The translations under genes and the position numbers were made by a program. The notes under the pieces were generated by a model. The model did no database searches and was not told where the DNA came from. It worked only from the letters and a program-made list of their open reading frames with translations. Below are positions 1-9,943 of a DNA stretch of 64,000 nt, one piece after another (position 1 is the stretch's first letter; the number at the start of each line of letters is the position of its first letter). Source of the stretch: Rhynchopus sp. YZ270_cl-10 (Eukaryota > Euglenozoa > Diplonemea > Diplonemida > Diplonemidae); contig OZ037841.1 of the NCBI GenBank assembly GCA_964035575.1, positions 1,488,001-1,552,000 on the forward strand, in the 5' to 3' direction.

Positions 1-790
1 CGGAGGGTTTTCGAGACTTTTAGGGCAGGGGAGGAGCTTGGGGGTTAAATCGGGTCAGATTGACCCGATTTCCTTCGGCCCCATGGAAAAAAACGGGTCA
101 GGGCAAAAAAAAAAAAAAAAACTATAGATTTTTGAGGGGAAAATCCAAAAAATAGGGTACTCTACTTGTCGCATGAGGGGGTCTGAGAAGGATGAGGAAC
201 TACTATGTGACCCCACCGCGACGAGCACGAAGCTCAATGAAGGCAGAATGCCCTCAAACGCGCGCTCCACCCCGATCAAACCCGAACCCAAGAGGGATGC
301 CGAACTCGACCTAGCCGTTGGTTACTGGCGCGAGCTGACGATCCAGATATTGGATCAACTCGCTGGGTGACACACCAAAAGAGGGGCTCAGACAGTGACA
401 AGTGTTGCCGGGGGTACGGAACGCCCTCCGACGTTTGCTCGAAGGGGACACCTGCCCAGAGAGAGTACCTGAACTGGCGAGGGCCTACACACACATTCCA
501 CACCTCCATTGCGCAACCCTACCTTGATGACATCATCGCCAGTGTCAAGGGCAACATGCATTCCGCGGGGATGGTGCAACACTTGTGTATCATCAACGTG
601 TACTATTTTGTGAAACGCGCCTTCTCATTCTGCATGCGTTTGTCTTCACAATAGCTTTTCCGCCGTAGGCGGAAAAGCTCGGGACCTGACCCGATTTAAC
701 AGAATTTGACCCGATTTTGCCCCAAACCCATATTCCAAGCTCCTGCCCTGTTTTAGGGTTTGAAAAAACAAGAAAAAAGAACGGCCCCAA
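1..790. mobile_element. Inverted-repeat-bounded element, family unknown
   Basis: The two ends share inverted sequence: AGGGCAGG followed by GGAGCTTGG near base 25 reappears in reverse complement near 735-755, and the motif ATCGGGTCA recurs in both orientations near both ends. A 12-bp perfect stem (AGCTTTTCCGCC, loop GTA) lies at 653-679. The interior (about 140-600) is less AT-rich and looks like degenerate coding sequence, but no frame longer than about 70 codons resembles a known protein. The left end may lie outside the window. No convincing target duplication was found, so the superfamily is open. Confidence 0.45.
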
Positions 791-1375
791 GAGTAGAACA
801 CGTCAGTTAGGTGACGACATCAGGACGGCTGCAATCTTCAGGTGTTGCAGCGAAGGAGGTGCGTGTCATCTGCTTTCGGTGCCGCAAGACCCGGGGGTCG
901 AAATTTTTCCCGACTTTTGTGGACTGGGTGAGGAAGCGTTCCAACTTTTCAATCTCTCCCCTTCGCGATTTGTATTTCGCTACTTTGTATCAAAAAGTTT
1001 TTGAAGGAAAAATAAAACTGTTTCAAAATGTCATCATCTCAGAATGATCCCCCTCTACATCTTTATCACTGCGGGAAAGGGCTCTCAGCATTTTTCCAGC
1101 GAACCCATACGGTACTTTGCACACTCCCAAACACAATCCCCAACAACAGAATTTATTACACAACCTTTTTCCTCCTGCATCTCCTTGGTATCCACATTAA
1201 CCACCTACCCCGCAACCTTGCAACTTATTAGGAGCATAAAAGCCCGTTTATCCCATTTCTTTTTCACACAAGCAGTCGGAGGGCACTTTTGCAATTTTTC
1301 TTTCGCTACACTACAACTCTCTTTAACTCTCAAAGGGGTTTCCCTTTGGCACAATACGCTTCGTTTGCCTAGCGC
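791..1375. other. Intergenic, upstream of methyltransferase gene
   Basis: No gene supported. The last 150 bases are pyrimidine-rich and end in an AG at 1376-1377, a plausible trans-splice acceptor for the gene starting at 1412. Confidence 0.5.
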
Positions 1376-1411
1376 AGAGAGACACGCTCAGGCTGTTCTT
1401 TGCATGAGAGG

Positions 1412-2404
1412 ATGGCGCACCTTCGCAAGATGTTTGTCGTCTCAGCGCTGACTGCAGCGGTCTTCACATTCCCTCCGTCCTTCGAGACGTTGGATCCAGC
1501 ATCGCCACCACCACCGCCACCGCCCACACCTCTCACTCCCGACGAACTGCGGGCAGAGGTAACAAAGCACAGAACCACCGTCCTCGCACTGAAGCATGGG
1601 AACTTCTCTGACATGCTTGCCGCCTCAGCCGAGATGCTGCAGTACGTCAACCAAGCAGTGGAGGTAGCGGACACATCTGCACTGACGACTGAGATACCTG
1701 CAGAATGCCCGCCAGAGCCGCCGTTTGCGCGCAAGAAAAACGGCTGCGTGCACTGCTCAAAATACCGCAACTACATCAAAAACTGCAATACCACTGGAAC
1801 GCTCTTTATGGACGTCAGACTACCATCCTTTATTCACGTCATGGACTCCATTGCGAAATGGGCCGAGCTGAAACCGGGGCTCCGCATTCTTGATTGGGGA
1901 GCAGGATGCGGAACAAAACTGAACTACTGGAAGATCATGTACGGTGTGCACGGGGTAGGGCTTGACTATACTACAGAGACTGTACACTATGCGCGGGGCC
2001 ACGCACAGCCTGGGGTGGGGTTCTGTTGGGCAGATGGGAGCACGGTGTTGAAGTTCCTCCCAAGCAATACATACGACCGTGTGGTATCACACTCCTCACT
2101 GTACCATGTGATGCCTGTCGCGCGGCAGTGCAAAGTGCTGCGGCAAGCTGTACGCATCACGAAGCCGGGAGGTATCATCTGGTTCGGACACTTCCGCAGT
2201 GGCCCAGCTCTCAAGTTCTGGCGTAAAGGGGCGGACAAGGCGTGTCCTCTCCCAGTGGAGTGGAACTGTACAGTGCGTACCCTCCGTGACACAACCGTCT
2301 TTGGTGCGAAGGAGTCATGGTACGCATCGATCAAAGCGATATCAATTCTCGTCCACAAAGGCACCAACGCAACGAACGCAACGTCTGAGGGTGCGGATCG
2401 ATAA
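1412..2404 (+). CDS. Membrane-anchored class I SAM-dependent methyltransferase
   Basis: The protein has 330 residues. Residues 1-20 form a hydrophobic signal or signal-anchor segment, followed by a poly-proline run and a linker of about 100 residues, so the catalytic domain probably faces the secretory lumen or the outside. A Rossmann-type methyltransferase domain follows: motif I ILDWGAGCG is around residues 159-167, an acidic residue (GLDY) about 25 residues later ends the second strand, then come YDRVVSHSSLYHV (motif IV region) and KPGGIIWFGHF (post-motif). The C-terminus has two NAT sites for possible N-glycosylation. The substrate cannot be told from sequence. I start at ATG 1412, just after an acceptor-like AG at 1376-1377; an upstream in-frame TTG is not needed. 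Cys pairs before the domain (CVHCSKYRNYIKNC) could bind metal or form disulfides. Confidence 0.8.
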   Translation: MAHLRKMFVVSALTAAVFTFPPSFETLDPASPPPPPPPTPLTPDELRAEVTKHRTTVLALKHGNFSDMLAASAEMLQYVNQAVEVADTSALTTEIPAECPPEPPFARKKNGCVHCSKYRNYIKNCNTTGTLFMDVRLPSFIHVMDSIAKWAELKPGLRILDWGAGCGTKLNYWKIMYGVHGVGLDYTTETVHYARGHAQPGVGFCWADGSTVLKFLPSNTYDRVVSHSSLYHVMPVARQCKVLRQAVRITKPGGIIWFGHFRSGPALKFWRKGADKACPLPVEWNCTVRTLRDTTVFGAKESWYASIKAISILVHKGTNATNATSEGADR

Positions 2405-2919
2405 AAGGGAGGGGAGGTTTTCAGCTTGCAAAAGGGCCGATAATACATGGAGTGTTGGGGGTGTCTGGCGATCACTTCCGCTGCTGTTAGATTGTTTTTA
2501 AGTGTGTGCCTTCCAAGGGTCGCAGATTCTATTTTTAAGGGCTAAATATTTAGAATAACCCACTTCACTTACGATGAGTGGAGGGGACAGCGTTTGTGAT
2601 TATTTAATCATAAAAAAACATCAGCAGACAACCCCCCTCCTCCCCTCCTCTAATTTTTGTTTAGATGTAAACGACTGCATGGTGGGGGTGTCCACCCCGG
2701 TACAGCCCGGTTCACTGTCACGAGAGGGCTTTGTATTTTCAAGCCAACTTTTTCCTCCCACTCCACTCCACCCTCTCCCCTCCTCCACTCCCCCTCCGCT
2801 CCAGCAACAACACACATTCCCCCCCTTTTTTTTTCTCATGGCTACATTACGGGTTGTATTTACTTTACAACGTTGAGCCTAATTTTTTCCCTAATTTTTT
2901 CCCCCCTAATTTTTATAAA
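2405..2919. other. Intergenic with dispersed unit A and a long pyrimidine tract
   Basis: Between the methyltransferase stop and the USP start there is no gene. Bases 2676-2752 hold a copy of dispersed unit A (see the separate entry), followed by C-rich and T-rich stretches to the ATG. The pyrimidine run is the likely trans-splicing signal, with candidate acceptor AGs near 2874-2877. Confidence 0.55.
2676..2752 (+). repeat. Dispersed repeat unit A, copy 1
   Basis: Shares CCACCCCGGTACA, then ACTGTCACGAGAGGGCTTTG, then TATTTTCAAG with the copies near 28700, 39515, 46601, 49592 and 51128. It stands alone here, without unit B, and sits about 170 bases before the start of the USP gene. Confidence 0.65.
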
Positions 2920-5900
2920 ATGAGCAGCTTCCGCGATGAACTGCTAGAGCTGTTGCAGGATGCGGAGACGCATGCGAAGGAGACCATGGTGGAAGCGCAT
3001 CCTTACCACGAATACGACTCTGCGGTTGCTATGAAGGTGGAGATTAAATGGGCACCATTTCGCCGTTTTCTTGAAGGCTACGCACGCCCTGCAGAAACCG
3101 ACGAATCAGGCAAACCTGCACGCATTCCGATACCACGTCTTTATTCTGCGCAATTCAAGGAATATCTACTTCTTGTCACCTTAGTGCGTCGAAGCGAAGG
3201 GATCTGCGTTGCCGCTTACGTAGAACACACTGCAGTAGGAAAAGGCAATTGGACTGCCGCAACGTCCTTTCGTTTTGAAGTTCTCGGCCAAGCCGTGCCC
3301 GCGGTGTTTACCGGACGGTATCAATTTGGAACGAATTCGCAGTCCGATCGAGGGTGTCCGCACATCATAAAGGCGGACGATCTACTACTCTTACATCCTT
3401 CCGAACCAGATGTGTCGATCCCCGCGAAGGATGCTGCCTCTTTGCGGGGGGGTGAATATTTTAATATAGTTGTCACTGTAAGGAATGGGAGCAGGGCACA
3501 TAGGGTGTCTCGCGGTGCAAAGCTTAAGGAGGAGAAAAACGACAATGAAGCGAAGAAAGAAACAAAAGAGGAATCGCGAGCAAACGAAAAATTCTGTGCC
3601 GAAACCGGGTTGGTGCCTATTGAAACCTCTGATGCAGAACCGACTACTCGACCAAATGCGCCGTTTACGGGATTAACAAATCAAGGCGCGACATGCTATT
3701 TGAATTCTTTGTTGCAAACGTTGTTTCATTTGAAAGAATTTCGGAGGGCGTGCTATCGGTTGATCGACAAACAAACAGACCCTTCTGTAGCAGGCGTTAG
3801 TGTCCAACCGTCCAGCAGTAGCCTTGCCTCGGCTTCTTCTGCTTCCTCTTCAACATCCGTCTCTACCACGTCGTCGTCCCCACTGCACACCCCACTCAAA
3901 TTCTTCAACGACATCTTCGGTGAAATAAACCAATGTGACAAAACAGATGTCGCCCTGCAGCTCGCGCTCCTATTCGTCTCCCTTCAGCAAACCGACTCAA
4001 CAACTCCAGTTAAAACCACTGCCCTCACTGACGCATTTGGATGGGAAAAAACCACAGTATTCGAACAACATGATGTCCAAGAATTGGCACGCATATTACT
4101 AGAGAACCTCGAACGTAAAATGAAAGGCACTGCAGACAGCGATCTCATACAACGACTTCTGATGGGCAAAATGCGCAAAGTTGTCACCTTTTTAGGACAA
4201 GAAAAATCTACTATCGAGCCGTACTACGATCTGCAGATTCGTGTAAAAGGTTTTACCTCTTTAAAAGAGTCGATTCGGGCGGAGCTTCAGACGGAATATT
4301 TAAATGGAGAAAATAAATATCATGTGGTGGATGAGGATACCGGGATTGACAAAGGGTTGGTTGATGCTGAAATTGCGGCAGAGTTTGTGAGTTTCCCTTC
4401 TGTGTTGATGGTGCATTTACGGAGATTCGAATATTGTGTCAACAAAAACGAATTTGTCAAAGTCAACGACCGCTTTCAATTCCACGAAGAGCTTGACTTA
4501 AACGACACGATCTGCACCATCTCGAAGGACGCAAACCCAGACGAAGACAATTCGTACCTCCTCCACAGCGTTCTCGTCCACAGCGGGGGTACTGGAGGTG
4601 GGCACTACTACGCGTTTATCGCTGCAGGCGACGGACGTTCTTGGTATAAATTTAATGACTCTCATGTGTATCCTTCTCATGCTACTGAGGTCGTTGAAGA
4701 CAATTGGGGAGGTGCGGCATCGAAAGAGCGTTTTTGGCTTGATTTTAGTCATGTGCAAAGCAATGCATACATGCTGGTGTATGTTAAACGGCATTTATGG
4801 GCGCAAATCTGTGGAGGAAGCTGCGAGCCCCCCGCCACCCTCCGGAGACACCTCTCTTCAGCAAAGCTCTGCTTCCTCTCAATCTTCCTCGAAAAGCACA
4901 TTGCAGCGCATGTCAACGCAGGTGGGGTTGACCTCCTCCCCCCTGTCTCCCAAGGCATTGCATTGACCGTGAGTTCTACCTGCACCTGGGGAGAGCTGAT
5001 CAGCCGAATCGCAGACGCGACTGGAGTCCCCAAATCTGGTCTCAAATTATGGATCACAACACAATGGTACCGTGAACGGCAGCGTGGTCTAGGCAGGCCG
5101 TCGCTTTGTGTGTCGGATTTTGGGATGTATGTTGGGCAGGATTTGGTGACGGTGGTCCCTTCTGCCCATATTCCACACCTTCCTGTCTCCTCTCCTGCCA
5201 ACCCGGTTCCATTCTATGTGGACCACCATGTACGGAAGACACCGCAAACTCGGATAACGTTTTTGAAGAAATTCCGGTATTCAGAGGGGAACGGGAGGTT
5301 GACGTATCTGGGTGCGGTGGGGTGTCCGAATAAGGGCCCGGTGAAGGCGTTTGTGAAGGACATTGGTGTGCAGTTTGGGCTGAACTTTAAGCATCCAAAG
5401 GTGTGGGTCGAGAGGGGGCCTGAGAGGGTGGCACCATGTTGTCCTCCTGATGTAGCTTTGGTGGCGGATCAGAGGTTGGAATGCGATTCAAGAGATGGGT
5501 CTGTTCTGATCCTCGCGGACGACGAGCCGCAAGCTCTTTCCTCCAAGAAGATTAAACAGCAGTTGGGGAGTTTGCAGAGCACGCCTGATGAGAAATCGCT
5601 TCTTCTTGCCGACCAGGTTCTTGGAGCGATAGGTTTGGATCGTTACAACATCGTCGACAACATAGATTGCCTCGAGCAGAGGGAGAATTCTTCGGGTAAT
5701 CTCAACCGTGCTGCGCATACCTTACTGCATCCGAGCGTGCAGTTTAATTGCAGGCAAAATGTTTCGGTGGAGAGGACCTATGAATTGCTTGTCACTGCAT
5801 ACCCATTGCTGCTTTGTGAGGCAGGGGAGGATGGGAGAATAAAAAAGAATTCGCGGAAAATGAGGATCAAAGCGCAGACGAATTGGTCGCGTCTTGACAC

Positions 5901-7065
5901 TGCGAGGGCGGTTGCACCACGGCTGGCGACTTCGGTGCATCAACTCAGGTTTTGGTCGCTCAAAAACGGCAGAAAACATACTCTATGGAATGCCAATATG
6001 TCCGGAGATTCTCACACCCTCGGAGATCTTCTGAATATCCCCACCGGAGCGTGGTATGCACACTCTGCTCGGGGAGAAGCCCTTCCCGAGAAGGAACTTC
6101 TCTGGGAGGTGATAGCGGACAAAGGCGGCAGCAGGCCTAATGGGCACATCGCGGAGGCTTTGTTGACACACTTTGATGCACACAACCGCGCTGCAGAGCA
6201 CATCGTTGTCCCAGTCCCCGCAAGCCAAACGGTCAGCGACCTATTAGAAAGCTACCGACAGCTGAAAGGGTTGGATGAAGGGTTAGAGCTATGGCTTCTT
6301 GTGGTAAATGGGGCGAGGTTGGAGAGGGTGTTTTCGCAGACTGCGGCAAGCGCTGTGACGGACGACATGCTTAGAGCAGAGCTTCGTGTGGTCAGCGATG
6401 ATGGGGCAGCAGCATTGGCAGCGGCGGCAGTGCAGAACGCATCTTCTCTTGCTTCGGTGGGTTCATCGGTTTCGCTTCCTGCACCTAACGGGGTAGAGAA
6501 GCCAGAAAAGCCGGCTCCCCCAGCTACTCTTAAGGTCGGTGTAATGCACGCTTCGCATCTCGGTGTTGAAAGTGTGCGTACCAACGGTACTCTCCTCTCC
6601 CCCAGCGAAAGAGAGGCCCAAAAAGGTGTCAGCATGCTCGGCACCCCGCACCTCCTCTCCGTGTCGGAAGCGGACACGCCGGAGTCGATAGTAGAGAGGG
6701 CCTCGCAGTTGTATGGGTTTCCTGCGCAGCAGCACTGCGCTGCGTGTAGGGTGTGTGCGGTGCAGGGGTCTGGGGGGACGTCGAGCATAGGAAATCTTGA
6801 TATCCTAAAAAGCGATGTTCCTGTGTACGAACGCCTGCTTCGGGGCTGTATGGGTGGTGGCGGTGGGGGTGGTGGTGGTAGCGGTGCAGGTGGTGCGGGT
6901 GGGGGTGGCAGTACACGGCGTGTCCTCAGTGCGTCGCTGACCTCTCCGGGTTCTGTGTTCTCGCCAGCCGCAGGGGCAAGTGCGTCACCACCGATTCTCC
7001 CCCGCATTGTCATAGTCCACAACTACCAGCAAACGAACACCTCGTCAGTCAAAATACATAATTGA
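2920..7065 (+). CDS. USP7: Ubiquitin-specific protease, USP7/HAUSP type
   Basis: The protein has 1381 residues and a single open frame without introns. An N-terminal MATH/TRAF-like domain (about residues 30-190) is followed by an acidic-basic linker and the USP catalytic domain. The Cys box GLTNQGATCYLNSLLQTLF carries nucleophile Cys259. A Ser/Ala/Thr-rich insert follows at about 295-325, then HDVQELARILLENLE and PSVLMVHLRRFEY. The His box GGTGGGHYYAFI carries His562, and the third catalytic residue is Asp580 in FNDSHV. The C-terminal 700 residues resemble the tandem ubiquitin-like region of USP7. A glycine-rich stretch (nt 6849-6912) precedes the end, and the final residues are not like human USP7. 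Family knowledge: USP7 removes ubiquitin from nuclear substrates. The ATG at 2920 is chosen because upstream in-frame codons encode pyrimidine-tract sequence only. Confidence 0.93.
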   Translation: MSSFRDELLELLQDAETHAKETMVEAHPYHEYDSAVAMKVEIKWAPFRRFLEGYARPAETDESGKPARIPIPRLYSAQFKEYLLLVTLVRRSEGICVAAYVEHTAVGKGNWTAATSFRFEVLGQAVPAVFTGRYQFGTNSQSDRGCPHIIKADDLLLLHPSEPDVSIPAKDAASLRGGEYFNIVVTVRNGSRAHRVSRGAKLKEEKNDNEAKKETKEESRANEKFCAETGLVPIETSDAEPTTRPNAPFTGLTNQGATCYLNSLLQTLFHLKEFRRACYRLIDKQTDPSVAGVSVQPSSSSLASASSASSSTSVSTTSSSPLHTPLKFFNDIFGEINQCDKTDVALQLALLFVSLQQTDSTTPVKTTALTDAFGWEKTTVFEQHDVQELARILLENLERKMKGTADSDLIQRLLMGKMRKVVTFLGQEKSTIEPYYDLQIRVKGFTSLKESIRAELQTEYLNGENKYHVVDEDTGIDKGLVDAEIAAEFVSFPSVLMVHLRRFEYCVNKNEFVKVNDRFQFHEELDLNDTICTISKDANPDEDNSYLLHSVLVHSGGTGGGHYYAFIAAGDGRSWYKFNDSHVYPSHATEVVEDNWGGAASKERFWLDFSHVQSNAYMLVYVKRHLWAQICGGSCEPPATLRRHLSSAKLCFLSIFLEKHIAAHVNAGGVDLLPPVSQGIALTVSSTCTWGELISRIADATGVPKSGLKLWITTQWYRERQRGLGRPSLCVSDFGMYVGQDLVTVVPSAHIPHLPVSSPANPVPFYVDHHVRKTPQTRITFLKKFRYSEGNGRLTYLGAVGCPNKGPVKAFVKDIGVQFGLNFKHPKVWVERGPERVAPCCPPDVALVADQRLECDSRDGSVLILADDEPQALSSKKIKQQLGSLQSTPDEKSLLLADQVLGAIGLDRYNIVDNIDCLEQRENSSGNLNRAAHTLLHPSVQFNCRQNVSVERTYELLVTAYPLLLCEAGEDGRIKKNSRKMRIKAQTNWSRLDTARAVAPRLATSVHQLRFWSLKNGRKHTLWNANMSGDSHTLGDLLNIPTGAWYAHSARGEALPEKELLWEVIADKGGSRPNGHIAEALLTHFDAHNRAAEHIVVPVPASQTVSDLLESYRQLKGLDEGLELWLLVVNGARLERVFSQTAASAVTDDMLRAELRVVSDDGAAALAAAAVQNASSLASVGSSVSLPAPNGVEKPEKPAPPATLKVGVMHASHLGVESVRTNGTLLSPSEREAQKGVSMLGTPHLLSVSEADTPESIVERASQLYGFPAQQHCAACRVCAVQGSGGTSSIGNLDILKSDVPVYERLLRGCMGGGGGGGGGSGAGGAGGGGSTRRVLSASLTSPGSVFSPAAGASASPPILPRIVIVHNYQQTNTSSVKIHN

Positions 7066-7424
7066 GAGAATAAAAGGGGGTGGGGGAGGGCTTTTTCTGG
7101 ATCTGATAAACTTTTCTCTTCCGTGAGAAAGCATTTTTTTCAGCGTATTTTTTGGATCTGCGGGGAGGAGTGCACCCTATGTAGAGGTGTGTGTGTCAGG
7201 CTATGCAGCAGTCGCTGTGTTTTGGACAAAAAAAGATGGGGTGCGGAAAGGTGGGTGGCGGTTTCTTGTGTTTGAACATGGCGTTTGATGCAACAAGTAT
7301 TGTGAGAATGAACCGTAAAAAATGGGGTGAAACCGTTGCTGACTGTGGGAGGGATGTGAGTGGAGGGGGCTCTTTCTAACTGGCTTGGATGGGGGTGACG
7401 TCGGGGAGTGGTGTGGGGCAGTGC
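7066..7424. other. Intergenic, no gene seen
   Basis: Low-complexity G-rich and T-rich sequence follows the USP stop. I see no protein-like frame on either strand. Confidence 0.5.
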
Positions 7425-7552
7425 TCTCAAGATCCTCCACGTAGGGGAGGATATTTCCTCCAGGGCAGGGTTGTTCCTTGTTCTCGGGAAAAACAGCAAA
7501 ATTCTGGATTTATGTTCCCGTTTTTTTCCTTTTTTTGGGTGGGGTTTTTTGC

Positions 7553-7680
7553 CCTTTTTCGGGCTTTCCGAGCTCTACCCTCACTGTAGTGGGGTCATTT
7601 CGAGAAAATGGACAAGTTCTTGATTGATACAAATTTTGGTTACGACCACTAGTGAGTTGCTCACAATGCTAAATGAGTGT
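7553..7680 (+). repeat. Dispersed repeat, copy 1 (partner at 19367-19495)
   Basis: Contains TTCCGAGCTCTACCCTCACT, GTGGGGTCATTTC and AATGGACAAGTTCTTGA in the same order and spacing as bases 19367-19495. Inverted, diverged copies of the same core (CCAAGAACTTGTCCATTTC) occur twice within the hAT-like element at 23795-24035. Confidence 0.75.
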
Positions 7681-7880
7681 CAGAACTGTGATTCTGGGCC
7701 CACTTTAACCGCCCTTCGAAATTCAAAAAGGGGTCCCAAACCCGGGCGCGCTACACTCGCGCGGAACTTTTTGCAGCTTTGGTCTAGTTGCATTTTTGGC
7801 TGCAAAATGCAAGGGGACCCCCAAAGACGTTGGGAATATTATTTGGATGGGGCAGTGATTTTGTACCTGTATACACGCTC

Positions 7881-7985
7881 CCTCGCGGTAACCGCGTGCA
7901 TGCCAATGAAGTGCTCTCTGGGGTTCGATAACCCGTGGAACCAGTGCTTCCGCCGATGAACGGTGAGGCGTTGCACTTCTCTTTT
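7881..7985 (+). repeat. Dispersed repeat unit C, copy 1
   Basis: Contains the hairpin GGGTT-CGAT-AACCC, the segment GTGCATGCCAA, and GATGAACGGTGAGGCGTT followed by GCACTTCTCTTTT. Other copies are near 37548, 37796 (diverged), 50428 (3' part), 55193 (3' part) and 62165. Confidence 0.65.
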
Positions 7986-9144
7986 TGCGGAGCAAAAAAT
8001 AATATAAATGGCGCCGCAGGCAAAAAATTTTGAGTACAGTGTAAAAATCTAGCTTCCAACGAACCCTTTTTTGTAGAGCAAAAAATGAAAAATGGCGCCG
8101 CAGGCAAAAAAAAATTGGGGGTACAGCCCTGACGGTGCAGGATTTTGTTGTCAATTTTTTTTTTCTTGCCCCCTGAAAACTCTTGCTTTTGAGAGTTTCG
8201 ACCATTTCACCACACTGGTGGTGTGTCACCTACAGTGAAACCCACTAGAAACCACAAGAAAGCCCCCCAAGGAAAAAAAGGAAAAAAAAAAAGGAAAAAA
8301 AAACTAAAATCCAGAATTTCATGTTCTCGGTCCCACTTAGGAACTTCCCTGCTCCAGGGGCTTTTTTTTTTTTTTTTCAGGCTTTTTTGGTGGAGGATTT
8401 CCTCCATTTTTTTTTTTTTTTTGGCGGGCTCGGGTGGAGGATTATCCTCCTAGGGGTTTTATAGTGGGGGTCACTTTGTCTCCCCCGAGGGAGCCAATAT
8501 TTTCCCGAGCTTGTATGCACCGTCCAGGGCTGCACCTTAAAAAAAAATTTGCCTGCGGCGCCATTTTCATTTTTTGCTACTCAAAAAAAGGGTTCGCTGA
8601 GTGATTATGTGGTGTAAAAGGAAGCATTTTTACACCGTACCCTAATTTTTTTTCGCCTGCGGCGCCATTTATATTATTTTTTTTGCTCCGCAAAAAAATA
8701 GAGTTGGCAATGTCTTTGGATACCCTTGCATTTTGCAGCCAAAAAATACAACTTGGCCAAAGCTGCAAAAATTTTGCCATTTTTAAAAAAATGGCCCGCC
8801 GTTGCATCAGCCCCTGCTTCTGGAAGACGTATTGGTTTTGTACGGTTCGTAGAGCGTATGGTGCAAGAGAAAGGATTAGATTTCCGTTTTTTTTTATTAT
8901 TTCGCAAAATTGACTCGCCTCTCCGCTCTCCCCTGTCAGGGAGGCGCGCGCGAAGCGCGCGACGACCGCTTGTTGCGGGGGAAAATTTTTTTTTTTGGGG
9001 TTTTTTTTTTGCAAAAATGAAGCCTCCTCATTTCGAAAATTCTGCTTTTTTCGTGGAGGATCTTGAGAGCCCTGGTGTGGGGGGGTTTTTTTTCCTAATC
9101 TTTGTTTGTGAGGTGGCTAACGTACTTGCTGTGCTGCAAAAATA

Positions 9145-9196
9145 TAAAAAAAATATAGTGGAACACACTCTAGGGGTGCTACCAAGTTTTCTAAAA
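9145..9196 (+). repeat. Dispersed repeat unit E, copy 1
   Basis: AATATAGTGGAACACACTCT then AGGG and CCAAGTTTTC match bases 55035-55090. It is followed directly by a diverged unit B hairpin. Confidence 0.55.
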
Positions 9197-9211
9197 AAAA
9201 AACACAACATT

Positions 9212-9250
9212 TGAGACTTTGCGCAGGCTTGGGATCATCTTACAAAAATT
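9212..9250 (+). repeat. Dispersed unit B hairpin, diverged copy
   Basis: GAGACTTTGCGCAGGCTTG then GGATCATCTTACAAA resembles the 3' half of the unit B consensus seen intact at 50021, 51219 and 61519. Confidence 0.4.
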
Positions 9251-9569
9251 TTCTAACAAAGGGGAACAAAAGTAACTTGTGTATTAAGGGGAAAGGGGAT
9301 GGTTTTTTTCTTTTTTCTCGCGATTTTCTCGACAACATTTTTTTTGTTTTTTGTTTTTTTGAAAGTGTCTGCATCAACAATGTTTGACACAAAAATCAGA
9401 GCCATCTCGGCACAACATAAAATACAATCCCGATTGGGATCTTTCCCTTTACATGATAGGTGTGCACAGTAAGGGCACATGCACCTTTGAAGTTGTCTTT
9501 TTTTGTCACAACGAACCCGGTCTTTGGGTACAAACAAAGCCCTAAGATGACTCCTTTATTTTTTTTCCT

Positions 9570-9612
9570 AAGAGGACTAAGTACGCGAGGCTTCGGTTCA
9601 TCTTATGCTTTT
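9570..9612 (+). repeat. Dispersed unit B hairpin, diverged copy
   Basis: AGAGGACTAAGTACGCGAGG then CTTCGGTTCATCTTA keeps the order of unit B parts but with several changes. Confidence 0.45.
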
Positions 9613-9830
9613 ATCTTCAAGGATGTGTGTGACGAGAAAGGTATATTCATGTTCGACATTTTCTTCTCTTTGTATCCTTGGGTTTTTCCTTTGATTTTCC
9701 AAACCCTGATAAGCTCAGCGTGAGGTCTAAACCCACCTCATTCATAGCTGTGCTTGCTGTCTTTGCGAAAAAAATGCGCGTATGAAATTGTGTTTTGCAA
9801 CAACTAAAACTGATGCAGTGTGCACTCGAA

Positions 9831-9943
9831 AACTATCAGGGGGGGTCTCAACATGTCGAAATTTCCGCATCGACAAAAAAAAAAAAATCGGCTTAATTTC
9901 GAGTTTTTTTTGTCGAAGGTTGAGACCCCTGACAATCGCCAAA
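9831..9943. repeat. Fold-back repeat
   Basis: The arms ATCAGGGGGGTCTCAAC (left) and GTTGAGACCCCTGA (right) are inverted copies, and a second inner pair TGTCGAAA / TTTGTCGA is also inverted. There is no coding capacity. It is likely a small palindromic non-autonomous element. Confidence 0.55.

Larger units (their letters stand above)
7425..9070. mobile_element. Large fold-back element with nested inverted repeats
   Basis: The ends are a 19-bp perfect inverted repeat (GCTCTCAAGATCCTCCACG at about 7425-7443 and its complement at 9051-9069). Inside, two longer arms are inverted copies of each other: about 7765-8150 (GCAGCTTTGG, TGCAAAATGCAAGGG, GGCGCCGCAGGC motifs) and about 8500-8775. Bases 7553-7680 also match 19367-19495 in the K+ channel intron in direct orientation, and a unit C copy lies at 7881-7985. 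No coding potential is visible, so it is non-autonomous. The compositional pattern (long A/T runs between short GC hairpins) differs from the flanking genes. Confidence 0.55.

Noticed and set aside
173-654. Short frames in the first inverted-repeat element considered as a gene
   Set aside because: Frames are short, change phase and match no family I recognise; at best a degraded fragment.
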